A program made the position numbers and the translations under genes. A stretch of 64,000 nucleotides of DNA, taken from SZUA-36 sp963759155 (GTDB lineage: Bacteria > Pseudomonadota > Gammaproteobacteria > Xanthomonadales > SZUA-36). The notes beneath the pieces are model-generated. The model was not told the DNA's origin. It made no database searches and saw nothing but the letters and a program-made list of their open reading frames with translations. Shown piece after piece: positions 17,924-28,300 of this stretch (position 1 is the first letter of the stretch; every line of letters begins with the position of its first letter). The DNA is taken from the NCBI GenBank assembly GCA_963759155.1, contig CAVWXX010000005.1, forward strand, positions 310,001 through 374,000, written 5' to 3'.

Positions 17924-19498
17924 ATGATAGATATCACGGGGCAATCCTGTATTGCAGGTCACTGGTTTAGTCCGGAAGGTTCAAAGTTCCAGTCGTTCAA
18001 TCCTTATAACAAAACGTCCATGTATCAATTCGCTTCATGTGGTGCCGATGATATTGATAAGGCGGCCAAGGCGGCCGGAAAGGCTTTTCAGGCGTACCGC
18101 AAACTGGATGGCAGAACCATCGGGGTTTTCCTTAACACCATTGCCGATGAAATCGAGGTATTGGGAGATCAACTATTAGAAGTCTGTGACTCTGAAACCG
18201 GCCTGGGTTTGGTTCGCCTCACCGGCGAGCGCGGCCGAACCTGCGGTCAGTTGCGCGCCTTTGCGGATTTGACGACAAAAGGTGAGTGGGTGCAGGCCAG
18301 TATTGATACCGCCCTACCCGACCGTGCGCCGGTGCCGAAGCCTGATTTGCGTCGTATGATGCGTGCGATCGGGCCTGTTGCAGTATTTGGTGCGTCCAAC
18401 TTTCCTTTTGCCTTCAGTACGCTGGGCGGTGATACGGCATCTGCACTGGCTGCCGGCAATCCCGTCATTGTCAAAGGTCACCCTGCACACCCTGCGACAT
18501 CAGAGCTTTTCGCACATGCCATCATGAACGCGGTAGAAAAGTGTGGTGTACCAAAAGGTGTGTTCTCCTTATTGCAAGGTATGGGTAATGAGCTGGGTAC
18601 CGGCCTGGTCAAGCATGAAGTTATACAAGCGGTTGGTTTTACCGGTTCAGAGCGTGGTGGCCGCGCATTGATGGATATCGCAGCGGCACGCCCTCAACCA
18701 ATACCGGTGTTTGCTGAAATGGGTAGTATCAACCCCTTGTTCGTCGGCCCCGATACGCTACAAGCACAGGCTGAAAACATCGCCACAGGTCTGAGTGGTT
18801 CGGTGTGTATGGGTACCGGCCAGTTCTGCACCTCACCCGGCATCGTGGTGTCGGTTGCCAATGAGACTTTTGAAACCACGCTTAAGACCAAATTATCCGA
18901 AGCGCCCCGTGGCTACCTGCTCAACCCCCAGATTGCGGCTTCTTTGCAGGCAGGTCTAGAGAACCTGAACAACCACCCGCAACTGGAATGGTTAAACCGG
19001 GCCGACTTTGAAGCCGGCAGCATGACACCACCGAACGCCGTGTTTAAAACCAGCGGCAAAAATTTTCTCGCGGACAAAACGCTGTCCGAGGAAGTGTTCG
19101 GCCCTGTAACCCTGTATGTTGAGTGCGAAAACGAAGCGCAGATACTGGAAGTCGCTGAAAACCTGAACGGCAACCTGACCGCCAGTGTCCATGCCGATAA
19201 AGACATGGAGTTGGCTGAAAAGCTCTTTGATGTGCTGGAGCAAAAGGTCGGCCGCGTGATTTATAACGGTTACCCGACAGGTGTAGAGGTATGCCCATCA
19301 CAACAGCATGGCGGGCCTTATCCGGCATCGTCTGTTTCTACATCCACCAGTGTTGGTGTCGGCGCCATTGTTCGCTTTGCGCGGTTTGTGGCCTACCAGG
19401 GGACACCGGATAATTTACTTCCGGATGCGCTGAAAAATGACAATCCGCTGGGGATTTATCGACTGGTGAATGGCGAATTGACCACGGCAAGCATCTGA
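17924..19498 (+). CDS. Alpha-ketoglutaric semialdehyde (2,5-dioxovalerate) dehydrogenase
   Basis: 524 residues, typical of the long NADP-type KGSADH group rather than the usual 480-residue ALDHs. Family hallmarks: the N-terminal INGQ-like start (DITGQSCIAGHW), the NADP-site region FGASNFPFAFSTLGGDTASA, the general base Glu in FAEMGSINP (about residue 264) and the catalytic Cys in GQFCTSPG (about 302). The enzyme oxidises 2,5-dioxopentanoate to 2-oxoglutarate at the end of the uronate, pentose or hydroxyproline pathways. It stands alone, converging with the GH16 gene, so its link to the glucan locus is not established. Confidence 0.85.
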   Translation: MIDITGQSCIAGHWFSPEGSKFQSFNPYNKTSMYQFASCGADDIDKAAKAAGKAFQAYRKLDGRTIGVFLNTIADEIEVLGDQLLEVCDSETGLGLVRLTGERGRTCGQLRAFADLTTKGEWVQASIDTALPDRAPVPKPDLRRMMRAIGPVAVFGASNFPFAFSTLGGDTASALAAGNPVIVKGHPAHPATSELFAHAIMNAVEKCGVPKGVFSLLQGMGNELGTGLVKHEVIQAVGFTGSERGGRALMDIAAARPQPIPVFAEMGSINPLFVGPDTLQAQAENIATGLSGSVCMGTGQFCTSPGIVVSVANETFETTLKTKLSEAPRGYLLNPQIAASLQAGLENLNNHPQLEWLNRADFEAGSMTPPNAVFKTSGKNFLADKTLSEEVFGPVTLYVECENEAQILEVAENLNGNLTASVHADKDMELAEKLFDVLEQKVGRVIYNGYPTGVEVCPSQQHGGPYPASSVSTSTSVGVGAIVRFARFVAYQGTPDNLLPDALKNDNPLGIYRLVNGELTTASI

Positions 19499-19533
19499 TA
19501 AAGTGAATAAATAGCAGAGGATGGATCGCTCGT

Positions 19534-20373
19534 TTACTGCCGGGTTTCGTATTTCACCCAGTCAACTTCCATTTCCCAATTTTGCGTCATCGCAGCATTA
19601 TTGATCTTTGCAAAGTTGAGGATTGCAAACATTGGCTCGGGCAATTCATCAGCGATGCCTTCGTTGCGATATATCTCAACACCATCAAGACGAAAAATGA
19701 TGTCTTTGCCGGCCCACTCAACGGCGTACTCGTGGTACTCATCAAGATTGGCTTCCCGCACCAGCATCAAGGCCTGCCAGTCACCTTTACCGCATGCCCC
19801 TTCATTCTTGATCGTCCGGGCAGCATAGTGATTGGGGCCACCATCGCTATGGTGTTCAAAGATGTCGATCTCACCAGACCCGGTCATCGGCCAGCACACC
19901 GTCTCATCGGGCTCTTCTACCGGGGGTTCGTTGTTATAGGCACCGAGCAGCCACCAGGCAGGAAACATGCCGTTCTGACCACTGTTCTCAACTTTCAGAC
20001 GTGCGGTCCAGCGCCCCCTGGCAAATTCCTTGCGGTTTTTGGACGAGATTCGACCGGCAACATACTGCGTGTCGGGATGTTTTTTACCGGCCTTGTCGAA
20101 GTTGTCACAGGGCTGCTTTTCGCCAAGATCGATCACGCGTAGTTTGAGCGTGCCATCACTGACTTCACGCGTATTGTACTTCCCGTCCCTTACGTAACAC
20201 TGGTCTTCTCCATTCACCCACAATATCTGGTCTCGCCAGTTATCGGTGTTGAAGGTATCAAATTCATCCAGGAAAACCGTCTTCCAGCCTTCCGGGTCTT
20301 CCTGCCCGGAGGCACCGTTTGCGTAAGCTGAAAGCAATATTAGAGAAACGAATAACGCGGCAAAATATCTCAT
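19534..20373 (-). CDS. GH16 secreted endo-beta-1,3-glucanase (laminarinase-like)
   Basis: 279 residues with a signal peptide (MRYFAALFVSLILLSAYANG). The GH16 catalytic motif is present as GEIDIFEHH at about residues 167-174 (nucleophile first Glu, acid/base second Glu). WFxxxW-like context (GMFPAWWLLG) and DEYHEYAVEW are also typical of laminarinases. It would cut beta-1,3-glucan outside the cytoplasm. Its start overlaps the stop of halogenase 1 by four bases (ATGA), making it the last gene of the TonB-receptor transcription unit. The position supports a laminarin-like target; other GH16 activities (agarase, carrageenase) are less likely because the motif lacks their extra residue context. 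Confidence 0.9.
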   Translation of the reverse strand: MRYFAALFVSLILLSAYANGASGQEDPEGWKTVFLDEFDTFNTDNWRDQILWVNGEDQCYVRDGKYNTREVSDGTLKLRVIDLGEKQPCDNFDKAGKKHPDTQYVAGRISSKNRKEFARGRWTARLKVENSGQNGMFPAWWLLGAYNNEPPVEEPDETVCWPMTGSGEIDIFEHHSDGGPNHYAARTIKNEGACGKGDWQALMLVREANLDEYHEYAVEWAGKDIIFRLDGVEIYRNEGIADELPEPMFAILNFAKINNAAMTQNWEMEVDWVKYETRQ

Positions 20374-21851
20374 TTTGAACTTCCTTTTAATGCCATCAAG
20401 AAGTCTCGATGTGACGGGCTCGAGCCCACGATCCGATTGACGTTCGTGGTGACCTCGACCATCAGTTCACGCAACTGCTGATCACTGAGGTTATCAACGA
20501 ACGGATGATAACCCGTGGGCACTATTCCTTGCCCCAGCATCACTGCAGCCCAGGAGCACTCGCGAAACATCTCGTTGTTTTCTCGCACGGCGCGGGCATT
20601 ACTCTCGAATAATGCGATCTTGTGGGCCAACGAATCCGGAATCGCCATTTCCCTGCAATCCACCCAGTATTTCGAGTCAGATCGCTGGTTCACCTTGTAG
20701 TGCAGGATAATGAAGTTGCGGATATTTTTGATCTCGGCCGTGGTCTCATTGTTGAACTGCCTGACCTCGGCCGGATCGATTTCCATGGCCGGGAACATCC
20801 TGACCAGTCGCAAAACACTGTTCTGGATAAGGTGGATACTGGTCGACTCCAGGGGCTCCAGGAAACCACTGGACAAGCCCACCGCCACGCAGTTCTTCAC
20901 CCACTGTTGCGAGCGCCGCCCTGTGCGGAACTTGATGGTGCGCGGATCAGTGATTGGTTCGCCTTCGATATTATTCAACAAGGCCCTCTTCGCCTCATCG
21001 TCAGACAGGTAGTCACTGCTGTAAACAAGGCCATTGCCTACCCGGTTCTGTAAGGGGATATTCCACTGCCACCCACTGGTGCGGGCAGTTGACCGGGTAT
21101 AGGGCGCCGGCGGTGAAACCGATTCTGTCTGCACCGCGACAGCGCTGTTGTTACGCAACCAGTGCGACCAGTCTTCCCATTCCGTTTTCAGTGCCTGCTG
21201 GATCAGCAAACCGCGAAAGCCCGAGCAGTCAATAAACAGGTCGCCCACAATCTGCTCACCTGATTCCAGCTGAACCGATTGGATAAAGCCGGATTCCCCA
21301 TTCAGGTCTACATCGACCACCTTGCCCTCGACCCGTTTCACCCCGTGCGCTTCGGCGAGCTTTCGCAGCAATTTTGCATACAGACTGGCATCGAAGTGAT
21401 AGGCATATTGCGGTTGAGGTTCAGAGTTGAGTGTGAACCTGCCTGCCATTGCCATCGATGCCTCCAGGCTGAAGGTTCGCAATGGGTGCGTCTCGCCCTG
21501 CCCGCGGGCCTTGAGCCAGTAGTGATGAAACTGTGCCGCCCAGGCCTCGACCCCGGGTGAGCCGAACGGATGAAAATAGCTTTCCCCCAAACGGCCCCAG
21601 TTTTCGAATTCGATCCCGAGTTTATAAGTACCGTTGACGGCATTGATAAACGTTTTCTCATCCAGATCTAGCAGGGCGTGGAAAGACTTGATCACGGGGA
21701 TAACCGCCTCACCCACACCGACTGTACCGATCTCGTCCGACTCAACCAGCGTGATATCGATGGTTCCGCCAAGGCTCTTGGCCAGACCGGAGGCCGCCAT
21801 CCAACCGGCAGTTCCGCCGCCTACGATAACCACGCGCCTGATCCGGCTCAT
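20370..21851 (-). CDS. Flavin-dependent tryptophan-halogenase-like protein 1
   Basis: 493 residues from the ATG at 21851 (MSRIRRV), preferred over an ATG nine bases upstream. The FAD-binding VVIVGGGTAGWMAA is at the N-terminus. The flavin-halogenase signature WxWxIP is intact as WQWNIP (about residues 240-245), and the position of the catalytic Lys is filled (YKLGIEFENW, about 80). True members halogenate tryptophan, but relatives in TonB/polysaccharide loci have no proven substrate. It lies between the cupin gene and GH16 in one minus-strand unit, so a role in carbohydrate sensing, modification or uptake is suspected but unproven. Confidence 0.85.
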   Translation of the reverse strand: MSRIRRVVIVGGGTAGWMAASGLAKSLGGTIDITLVESDEIGTVGVGEAVIPVIKSFHALLDLDEKTFINAVNGTYKLGIEFENWGRLGESYFHPFGSPGVEAWAAQFHHYWLKARGQGETHPLRTFSLEASMAMAGRFTLNSEPQPQYAYHFDASLYAKLLRKLAEAHGVKRVEGKVVDVDLNGESGFIQSVQLESGEQIVGDLFIDCSGFRGLLIQQALKTEWEDWSHWLRNNSAVAVQTESVSPPAPYTRSTARTSGWQWNIPLQNRVGNGLVYSSDYLSDDEAKRALLNNIEGEPITDPRTIKFRTGRRSQQWVKNCVAVGLSSGFLEPLESTSIHLIQNSVLRLVRMFPAMEIDPAEVRQFNNETTAEIKNIRNFIILHYKVNQRSDSKYWVDCREMAIPDSLAHKIALFESNARAVRENNEMFRECSWAAVMLGQGIVPTGYHPFVDNLSDQQLRELMVEVTTNVNRIVGSSPSHRDFLMALKGSSK

Positions 21852-21889
21852 CGCCCCCACCTGTTTGTTCGTGACAAGATATTCATAAT

Positions 21890-22918
21890 TTACTTGTTTA
21901 GCTTATTGCGCAGCATCATGCGAATTTTACGCGCGGAGTTCTCATCGAGCGGGTCGAGCACCCCCCGCCGACCTTCGGGGATGTGTGCTGCCACTTGTTC
22001 ATCCGGATCGAAAATATAGTGATCAAAAAACGTTCGCCAGGCCCTGCGTTGCGGGGCCGGTAGATCACGAATACTCAGGATGGCATGTAAAAGGGCATCC
22101 AAAGGCGCCCCAAGATAGGCCGGTACGGGCAGCCACCAATGGTTGACCAGTATATTCAGCTTATCCAGACCCGCCACGTGATGCCACCAGGTACTCGGTA
22201 TATACACCGCATCACCAGGTTCGAGCACGGTGGTCCGGGCGTGTTTTACTGCCTCGGCAAAACGCGGAAAACGCTCAAAATCCGGCCGGTCAAAGTCAAC
22301 CATACTAATTGGCTGGCCAGCGGGGGTATAGTCGATCGGCCCCACGTACAGGTTTGCAATCTGCTCTGGCGGGAATAGGGTAAAGCGCCTTCTTCCGGCT
22401 ACCACCACTGCTATGTTTTCAAGCACATCGTAGTGAGCGGCCACCCGGTGACTGTTACCCAGCCAGACCCGCACGGTGGGCCGGATATCGGGAAGCTCGA
22501 GGTGGTTGTCGGCTGCAAAGTCCGGCATGCAGTACCCGGTTTCAGTCGAGCCCATGTAGATTGTGGGCGGTTGGGCATCATGTTCGTGCCGCTCAAGATC
22601 GTCCAGTACCGCCGTCATCCGGGTTTCGACCTGCTCAAAATTCATGGACGTCAAGTCATCACTGTAAAAGACCCGGCCCTCGTTGGCCGGTGCGCCCTTG
22701 CTGGCATAAACCGGCACATCGGCAGCGCAGCCTCGCAGATATTTGAACACTTCACTGTTCGACATATTTGCCTTTTGAACAACCTTCCATTGAGAAGCGA
22801 GCCCGCGGATGACAAAGGGTTCATCCGTTGTGGCCACCACATCCAGCACCTGCTGTTCGGGTCCCAGGTCCCGCTCGATGATGGGGGCCATTGTGGCCAG
22901 GATATCAGTGGATGTCAT
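21890..22918 (-). CDS. Cupin-8/JmjC-like 2-oxoglutarate dioxygenase-type protein
   Basis: 342 residues. A JmjC/cupin-8 core is visible: EPFVIRGLASQWKVV at the start, the metal-ligand segment HRVAAHYDVLENIAVVVAGR (HxD pattern), FTLFPPEQIANLYVGP, and a later His in DAVYIPSTWWHHVAGLD. The family uses Fe(II) and 2-oxoglutarate to hydroxylate proteins or small molecules. Such genes recur next to halogenase-like and SapC genes in TonB-receptor loci of gammaproteobacteria. Start 22918 is 10 bases after the SapC stop. The substrate is unknown. Confidence 0.82.
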   Translation of the reverse strand: MTSTDILATMAPIIERDLGPEQQVLDVVATTDEPFVIRGLASQWKVVQKANMSNSEVFKYLRGCAADVPVYASKGAPANEGRVFYSDDLTSMNFEQVETRMTAVLDDLERHEHDAQPPTIYMGSTETGYCMPDFAADNHLELPDIRPTVRVWLGNSHRVAAHYDVLENIAVVVAGRRRFTLFPPEQIANLYVGPIDYTPAGQPISMVDFDRPDFERFPRFAEAVKHARTTVLEPGDAVYIPSTWWHHVAGLDKLNILVNHWWLPVPAYLGAPLDALLHAILSIRDLPAPQRRAWRTFFDHYIFDPDEQVAAHIPEGRRGVLDPLDENSARKIRMMLRNKLNK

Positions 22919-22927
22919 TTCGACGAC

Positions 22928-23674
22928 TCATGTACCGGCCCCGCCCTGCGACTTCAACAAAGCATTTTTCCGATCGATCAATTTTCGAAAATTCGGCAGG
23001 GATGCAATCATCATGTAAATACTTTGCAAAAAGCCCTGTTGGTGAAGCGCTTCAAGTGCCTCGCCATTTAATTCTCTCAGGCGATTTTCGTTGATAATAT
23101 GCAAACCAGTGAGCGTGTGCTTTTCGCCATTCGCGAGGGTAAATTCCATGTCGGACGAATCGACCAGGTCAAGGCCGACCAGCAGCTTGGAAAAAACCTG
23201 GTTGATCTCGTTTCCCTGGTGAATGGCCATCAATACGGAGCTGATACGCTCAAGCAAAGGGCTTTCACCGCCATGCTCCAGAAAAACCGGCTCCCCTTCC
23301 GTCGTGCTGACCTTCGCGTGGTCCATATCGATATGAACAACCGGCTGGCGCTGCGGTATACCGGACTCCATGGTCTCCTGGAAACCAATCAAAAATGGCT
23401 GACGCTCAATAGCCAGGGGTATGTACAGGGCATCCCAACCTTGCGGACCAAGAAAAAGATTTTCGTCTTTAGAAATCCCCAGCAGCACCACGGGTTCGAA
23501 ATGATGGGTCTCCTTGTTACGCGTGAGCACGATCGGATACTCCATCTGCAACTCGCTGAACTCCAACGGAAATACCCGGGCCGTGCTGGCATCGAAACCC
23601 TGGCCAGCGTGATACCCGGGCAAAATCTTCAGGTCCTTATGCGTTATATTGTCGAGTAGAGCATGGTTTGTCAT
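22928..23674 (-). CDS. SapC family protein
   Basis: 248 residues. The SapC-family pattern is clear: HKDLKILPGYHAGQGFDAST at the N-terminus, then FPLEFSELQMEYPIVLTRN, LFLGPQGWDALYIPLAIERQ and PFLIGF. SapC was first linked to the S-layer type secretion of Campylobacter, but its biochemical role is unknown; in proteobacteria it is commonly found in TonB/polysaccharide loci with halogenase-like genes, as here. No signal peptide is seen. It follows halogenase 2 by 60 bases and precedes the cupin gene by 9, so all are probably in one transcript. Confidence 0.85.
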   Translation of the reverse strand: MTNHALLDNITHKDLKILPGYHAGQGFDASTARVFPLEFSELQMEYPIVLTRNKETHHFEPVVLLGISKDENLFLGPQGWDALYIPLAIERQPFLIGFQETMESGIPQRQPVVHIDMDHAKVSTTEGEPVFLEHGGESPLLERISSVLMAIHQGNEINQVFSKLLVGLDLVDSSDMEFTLANGEKHTLTGLHIINENRLRELNGEALEALHQQGFLQSIYMMIASLPNFRKLIDRKNALLKSQGGAGT

Positions 23675-23734
23675 GGCATATTCCGATTAAGTCGCGAGAC
23701 GGTCAGAACCGGCCCGATGTGAGTGTTAAACCGG

Positions 23735-25279
23735 CTACCCTTGCCGGCAGATTTTGTTCAGCAAACTCCGGTTAGCGGGAAGGCCACCAATGATCCGGTT
23801 GGCAGTGTCGTGATTCTCAACGAACAATCGCTGAGCTGCATTGGAAGAGGCCTGGTAACGTGCGTTCTTTCTGACCTGTGTGTCATAGCCCATACCATAC
23901 AACACGTATTGGTAGCTTGCAGCGGAGAATATCTCATCCTGGTAGGCGAAATCACTCAGCCAGGGCGCCCGGTGCTTCCAAAGCTCAAGGCGTTCACTGA
24001 GGCTGTCAGATATGCCCTCGGGTTTGCGGTTATCGACCCAGAACTCCGAATCATCCCGCTTACTGAGCAGGTAATGGAGCTTCAGGAAATCGATAATCCG
24101 GTCCCAGCGATAACGGAACAGCTTATTGTAGCGTTTAGACACCAGGGACATGCTGGCACGATCTACAGGGCACTCCTCGACGATGAACTGACCAGCGAGT
24201 TCGATCATGACCAGCGCACTGGCCTCCAATGGCTCGAGGAACCCAGCTGACATCCCTATTGCGATACAGTTTTTGTGCCAGAATTTTTCGCGGTGCCCGG
24301 GCTCAAACCTGATCTTGCGGGGTTCAAGCGTTTCAATATCGGGGCCCTGATTGGCACCAACATATTGCCGTAGGACCTGAAGCGCCGCTTCGTCATCTGT
24401 ATGGGCACTGGAGTAGGTGTAGCCAACCCCGCGTCTTGATTGGAGACCGATATCCCAGATCCAGCCCGCTGATCTTGCCGTGGAAGTCGTCTGAGACGCA
24501 ATCGGTGCTTCCTCCCCGGCATACGGCACCTGGACAGCCAGCGCTGCATCATTGAAAAGCGAGTCGGACCTGCTGATAAAAGGGATCCCGTAATGCTCGC
24601 CCAGTAACAAGGACCTCAGACCAGTACAATCGATGAACAGGTCCCCTTCGATCTCCATGCCGCTAACAGTGCTCAATGACCGGATGTCACTGTCAGGAGA
24701 ACCATTGATTTTGATAATGTGATCGCGGATATGATTGACACCGAGCCGTTGGGTGCAGTGTTCCTGCAGCAACCCGGCGAATTCGCCGGCATCCAGGTGA
24801 TAACCATAATTGGCCACAAAGGCGTAATCAGGGGTCGCTAATTGCTTTGGCGCCAGGTTGCGGTCGCAAAGATGCCCCTGGGCACTCACGGCATCGACAA
24901 AACTGACCCGGTGCTTCTGATCCTGCCAGTAGCTCGCCAGGTTCAAATCACCATAACCTGCAGGGACACTGAACGGGTGGTAGTAATACTCGTCATCAAC
25001 ACCCGATGACCAGGCTGCGAACTTCGTGCCCTGTTTGAACGAGGCCGAGCAGCGGGTGAGAAATTCCTTCTCCGTAATGCCGATCTTTTTAAGGGTGATG
25101 CGCATGGTCGGCCAGGTGCCTTCGCCAACACCAATGGTCTTCACATCAGGTGACTCGACCAGCGTGATTTCGACGGGGGCATCGCTATCACCGGTCAATT
25201 GACTGGCCAACAGCCCGGCCGTAAGCCAGCCGGCGCTGCCGCCGCCTACGATGACAATTTTGCTGACAGTATTACTCAT
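23735..25279 (-). CDS. Flavin-dependent tryptophan-halogenase-like protein 2
   Basis: 514 residues from the ATG at 25279 (MSNTVSKI); the longer frame from 25315 would begin inside the upstream hairpin. The FAD site is VIVGGGSAGWLTA, and the catalytic-Lys region reads FKQGTKFAAW. The halogenase signature is altered: WIWDIG instead of WxWxIP, so loss of halogenating chemistry is possible. A second conserved motif GFLEPLEASALVMIELAG matches the C-terminal family block. It is the first gene after the TonB receptor, behind an intrinsic terminator, so its expression is probably below that of the receptor. Paralogue of the copy at 20370. Confidence 0.83.
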   Translation of the reverse strand: MSNTVSKIVIVGGGSAGWLTAGLLASQLTGDSDAPVEITLVESPDVKTIGVGEGTWPTMRITLKKIGITEKEFLTRCSASFKQGTKFAAWSSGVDDEYYYHPFSVPAGYGDLNLASYWQDQKHRVSFVDAVSAQGHLCDRNLAPKQLATPDYAFVANYGYHLDAGEFAGLLQEHCTQRLGVNHIRDHIIKINGSPDSDIRSLSTVSGMEIEGDLFIDCTGLRSLLLGEHYGIPFISRSDSLFNDAALAVQVPYAGEEAPIASQTTSTARSAGWIWDIGLQSRRGVGYTYSSAHTDDEAALQVLRQYVGANQGPDIETLEPRKIRFEPGHREKFWHKNCIAIGMSAGFLEPLEASALVMIELAGQFIVEECPVDRASMSLVSKRYNKLFRYRWDRIIDFLKLHYLLSKRDDSEFWVDNRKPEGISDSLSERLELWKHRAPWLSDFAYQDEIFSAASYQYVLYGMGYDTQVRKNARYQASSNAAQRLFVENHDTANRIIGGLPANRSLLNKICRQG

Positions 25280-25297
25280 TTTACGTCTGCTGGTGCC

Positions 25298-25327
25298 AAA
25301 AAAAAGCCGCTGCAATCACAGCGGCTT
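25298..25327 (-). terminator. Intrinsic terminator/attenuator between TonB receptor and halogenase 2
   Basis: A nine-base-pair stem (AAGCCGCTG/CAGCGGCTT, 25304-25327) followed on the minus strand by a run of T residues. It lies just after the TonB-receptor stop and 19 bases before the halogenase-2 start, so it would terminate most receptor transcripts and leave lower read-through into the halogenase/SapC/cupin/GH16 genes. Confidence 0.8.
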
Positions 25328-25351
25328 CATCTTAAGCGCTAATATTTGTTA

Positions 25352-28300
25352 TTAAAAGCGGAAGCTGGCGCCGATGGCGTATCGGGCACCCCACTGGTTA
25401 CCGCGCAGGAACATTTCCGGATAACGGGCATAGGTTCTCTGGGTCTCATTGGTGAGGTTGTAGCCTTCCACGAATACCGTCCAGCTGTCGTTTACATACC
25501 AGGTAAAGTTTGCATCAACCTGGGAGTAAGCTTCGGTGAACACCGGTGATCCGTTGTTGACCCCGCCATTATAGAACTCATCGCGCCAGTTATAGAGGAC
25601 CCGGGCGGCAAATATGTCATTCTCGTAGAACACCTGCAAGTTGGCGCTGTCACTCAGCCCACCCAGGGCGAAGAACCTTCCATCAACTTCACGATCCACG
25701 TCAACATCACCACCCACAAAGGTGGCGTTACCTATGACGCCAAACCCGGAATCACCAAACAGGTGCTGCACCTGAAGCTCCCAACCATGCAGTTTGCCTG
25801 TCTCGCCATTGGTGACGGTGGAGGCTTCAAATATGGCCAGGGGGTCACCAGGCAGGTCGGAGATGAACGTGCCAGGCTCGTTACCCAGAATCTCGTTCAT
25901 GCGTGCGAACACATTCGTATCGGTCGCAACAATACCTTCATCAGCCAGCTGTTGACGCGCCAATTCAGCGGTTGGGCCGATGTATGCATCGGTCAAGCCT
26001 TCATAAGTACGATCAACCGTCGTGTTGACGAGGAAGTTGTCCACAATCTTGTAGTAGTAGCCAACCGACACATAACTGCCCGGTGCGTAGTACCACTCCA
26101 GTGAAAGATCAAAGTTATCCGAAACATAGGGTTCCAACTCGGGGTTACCGACGGTCACGTTACGGCTGCCCACCTTGGGGTTGCCGACAAAGTTCCTGGT
26201 TGAACTCATGTCACCAATCGGTGGCCGGGCGATAGACCGGCTGTACGAGAATCGGCCGATCAGGTTTTCATCAAATGACATGTCGATATCAAGGCTGGGC
26301 AGAAAGTATTCCGTCGATCCACCACCCTTCGAAGGAACCTGTTCAGGGGCATAATCGTAAATCCACTCGTTGCCACCGATCCATACCAGCGCCGTGGCCG
26401 GGGTTTCCAGACCTTTTGACGTGACCTTGGCTTTCTCGTAGCGGATTCCGGCTCTGGCAGTGACTGGCATACCGTTAAAATCGTCTGCAAATGTGAACTG
26501 TAAGAAGGCGGAGGTCACTTTCTCTGAAAGTGTCGACCCACCGTCTACGGGCCCGGCCCAGAAACGCCCGCGGCCATCATCCTGAAAGTCGGGGCCCCAA
26601 CTCGGCCAATAGCAGCATCCCGCCAGTGCGACGTCGTTGCCGCCCACGGTTTCGTAGCCGTCAACAACGGCGTCGAACGGTGCCGTCCAATACCAATCGA
26701 TCGGGTAGTCACCGGAGTTGCCGAAATCGCCCAGCAGGTTTCCGTATTCCTCCCGTGTAAATGTGCTGTCATCCCACCAGCCATTCGAGGTCAGCCAGAA
26801 GCCGGCCGGAAGTTGGCCTGAATAGGCATTCTGGGTCTTAAAATCCTGCTTGACCTGGGAGAAGCCAAATTCAATGTTTTGCAGGGCACCACCATCGCCT
26901 TCCCAGATACCACTAAGCTGGATTTGCTTAATCTCGTTATCGGTGCTGTCGTCAAACGCCTGGCCGAACAATGAACCAATGTCGCTGGCAAAAAGCTCAT
27001 TCTGCAATTCGCCGGTGGGTGAAATAAAGCCCATATCAAATACCGGTATCCCGCCACCGAAATAATTGGCACTCTTGGTCGTGATGTTGGCCGCACCGCA
27101 ATCCGCCGGGTAGTCAGGGTTGCCGCGACACCAGGGTGCATCAAACGAGTTACCAATGATGACGTTGGCGCTGCTGCCAGGCAGGCTGCCCAGACCCGCA
27201 CCTCTGGTTTTCGAAGTCGAATCGTGATAGTCAAGCTCGAAGGTCAGGGAGTCGGTCGCCTGCCAGTCCAGGTTAATACCCCAGGAGCTAAGTTTTTTCT
27301 TGGTGTGGTCGCGGCCGATTCCGGTGGCGTAGTCACCTCCGGCTTCAGTTACCTGGGTAAAAACGCCGCGCTCGTTAATGTTACCGTTGACCGCCGAACC
27401 GCCGGCAAGGAACCAGATACCGAAACCGTTTGAGTTCTTGGTAAATTCCGTCTCTGCATAGGTGTAGTCCAACGTTGCGGTGAATCTATCGGTCGGCGCC
27501 CATTGCAAGGCAACCTGGGCGTTGGTCCGTTCACGCTCGTTGTCGGCATAGCCGTAACCGGCGTCCTGCGGATACCAGGTTCTGCCATCGGTGCGCTGGC
27601 TGTTGTTGATGATCGCAGCCTGGTCGCCAATGTCCCTGTTCTCGAACCACTGCGCCACGCTGGCGTTTTCCTCACGGTTTTCACGTTTGGAATAGGAACC
27701 TGATACCAGGACACCAAACGTGTCGTCAGCAAAAGTCTGGCTGTAAAGACCGGATACTTCCGGCGTCCATTTATTCAGGTCACTTGAACCCGGGACCGAA
27801 GTTTCGTGAAGCGCCTTTGCAGTTATGACACCCCTCATACCCGGGGTATTCAGCGGACGCGAGGTCAGCAGGTTGACCGTGGCGCCAATACCACCCGTGG
27901 GCAGACCGGCACGCGATGTCTTATAGACCTCGACCGCACTGACGCCTTCTGTCGCGACGTCCAGGAAATCAAAGGACCTTCCACCGGAACTCGGCATCGA
28001 ACGACCGTTGAGCAGGGTCAGGTTGAAATCGGGGCCGAGGCCACGAACAGTAATTTGAGAGCCTTCACCATTGAAGCGATCAATGGACACACCAGGAATA
28101 CGCTGTAGCGCTTCCGCGAGGTTTGTATCCGGGAAATCACCGAAGTCTTCAGCCGTGATCGCGTCAACCACACCGATCGCATCGCGTTTGCGATCCATCG
28201 AGGCTATAAGGCTTTTGCGTACGCCCGTTACGATAACTTCTTCGACAAAACCCTCATCTTCATTGAGTTCCGCTTCAGTTTCCTGCGCCATGATGGGCTG

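Noticed and set aside
20370..25279. A halogenated natural-product cluster
   Set aside because: No NRPS, PKS or other assembly genes and no tryptophan-modifying partners are present. The neighbours are a TonB receptor, SapC, cupin-8 and GH16, the usual setting in polysaccharide loci.
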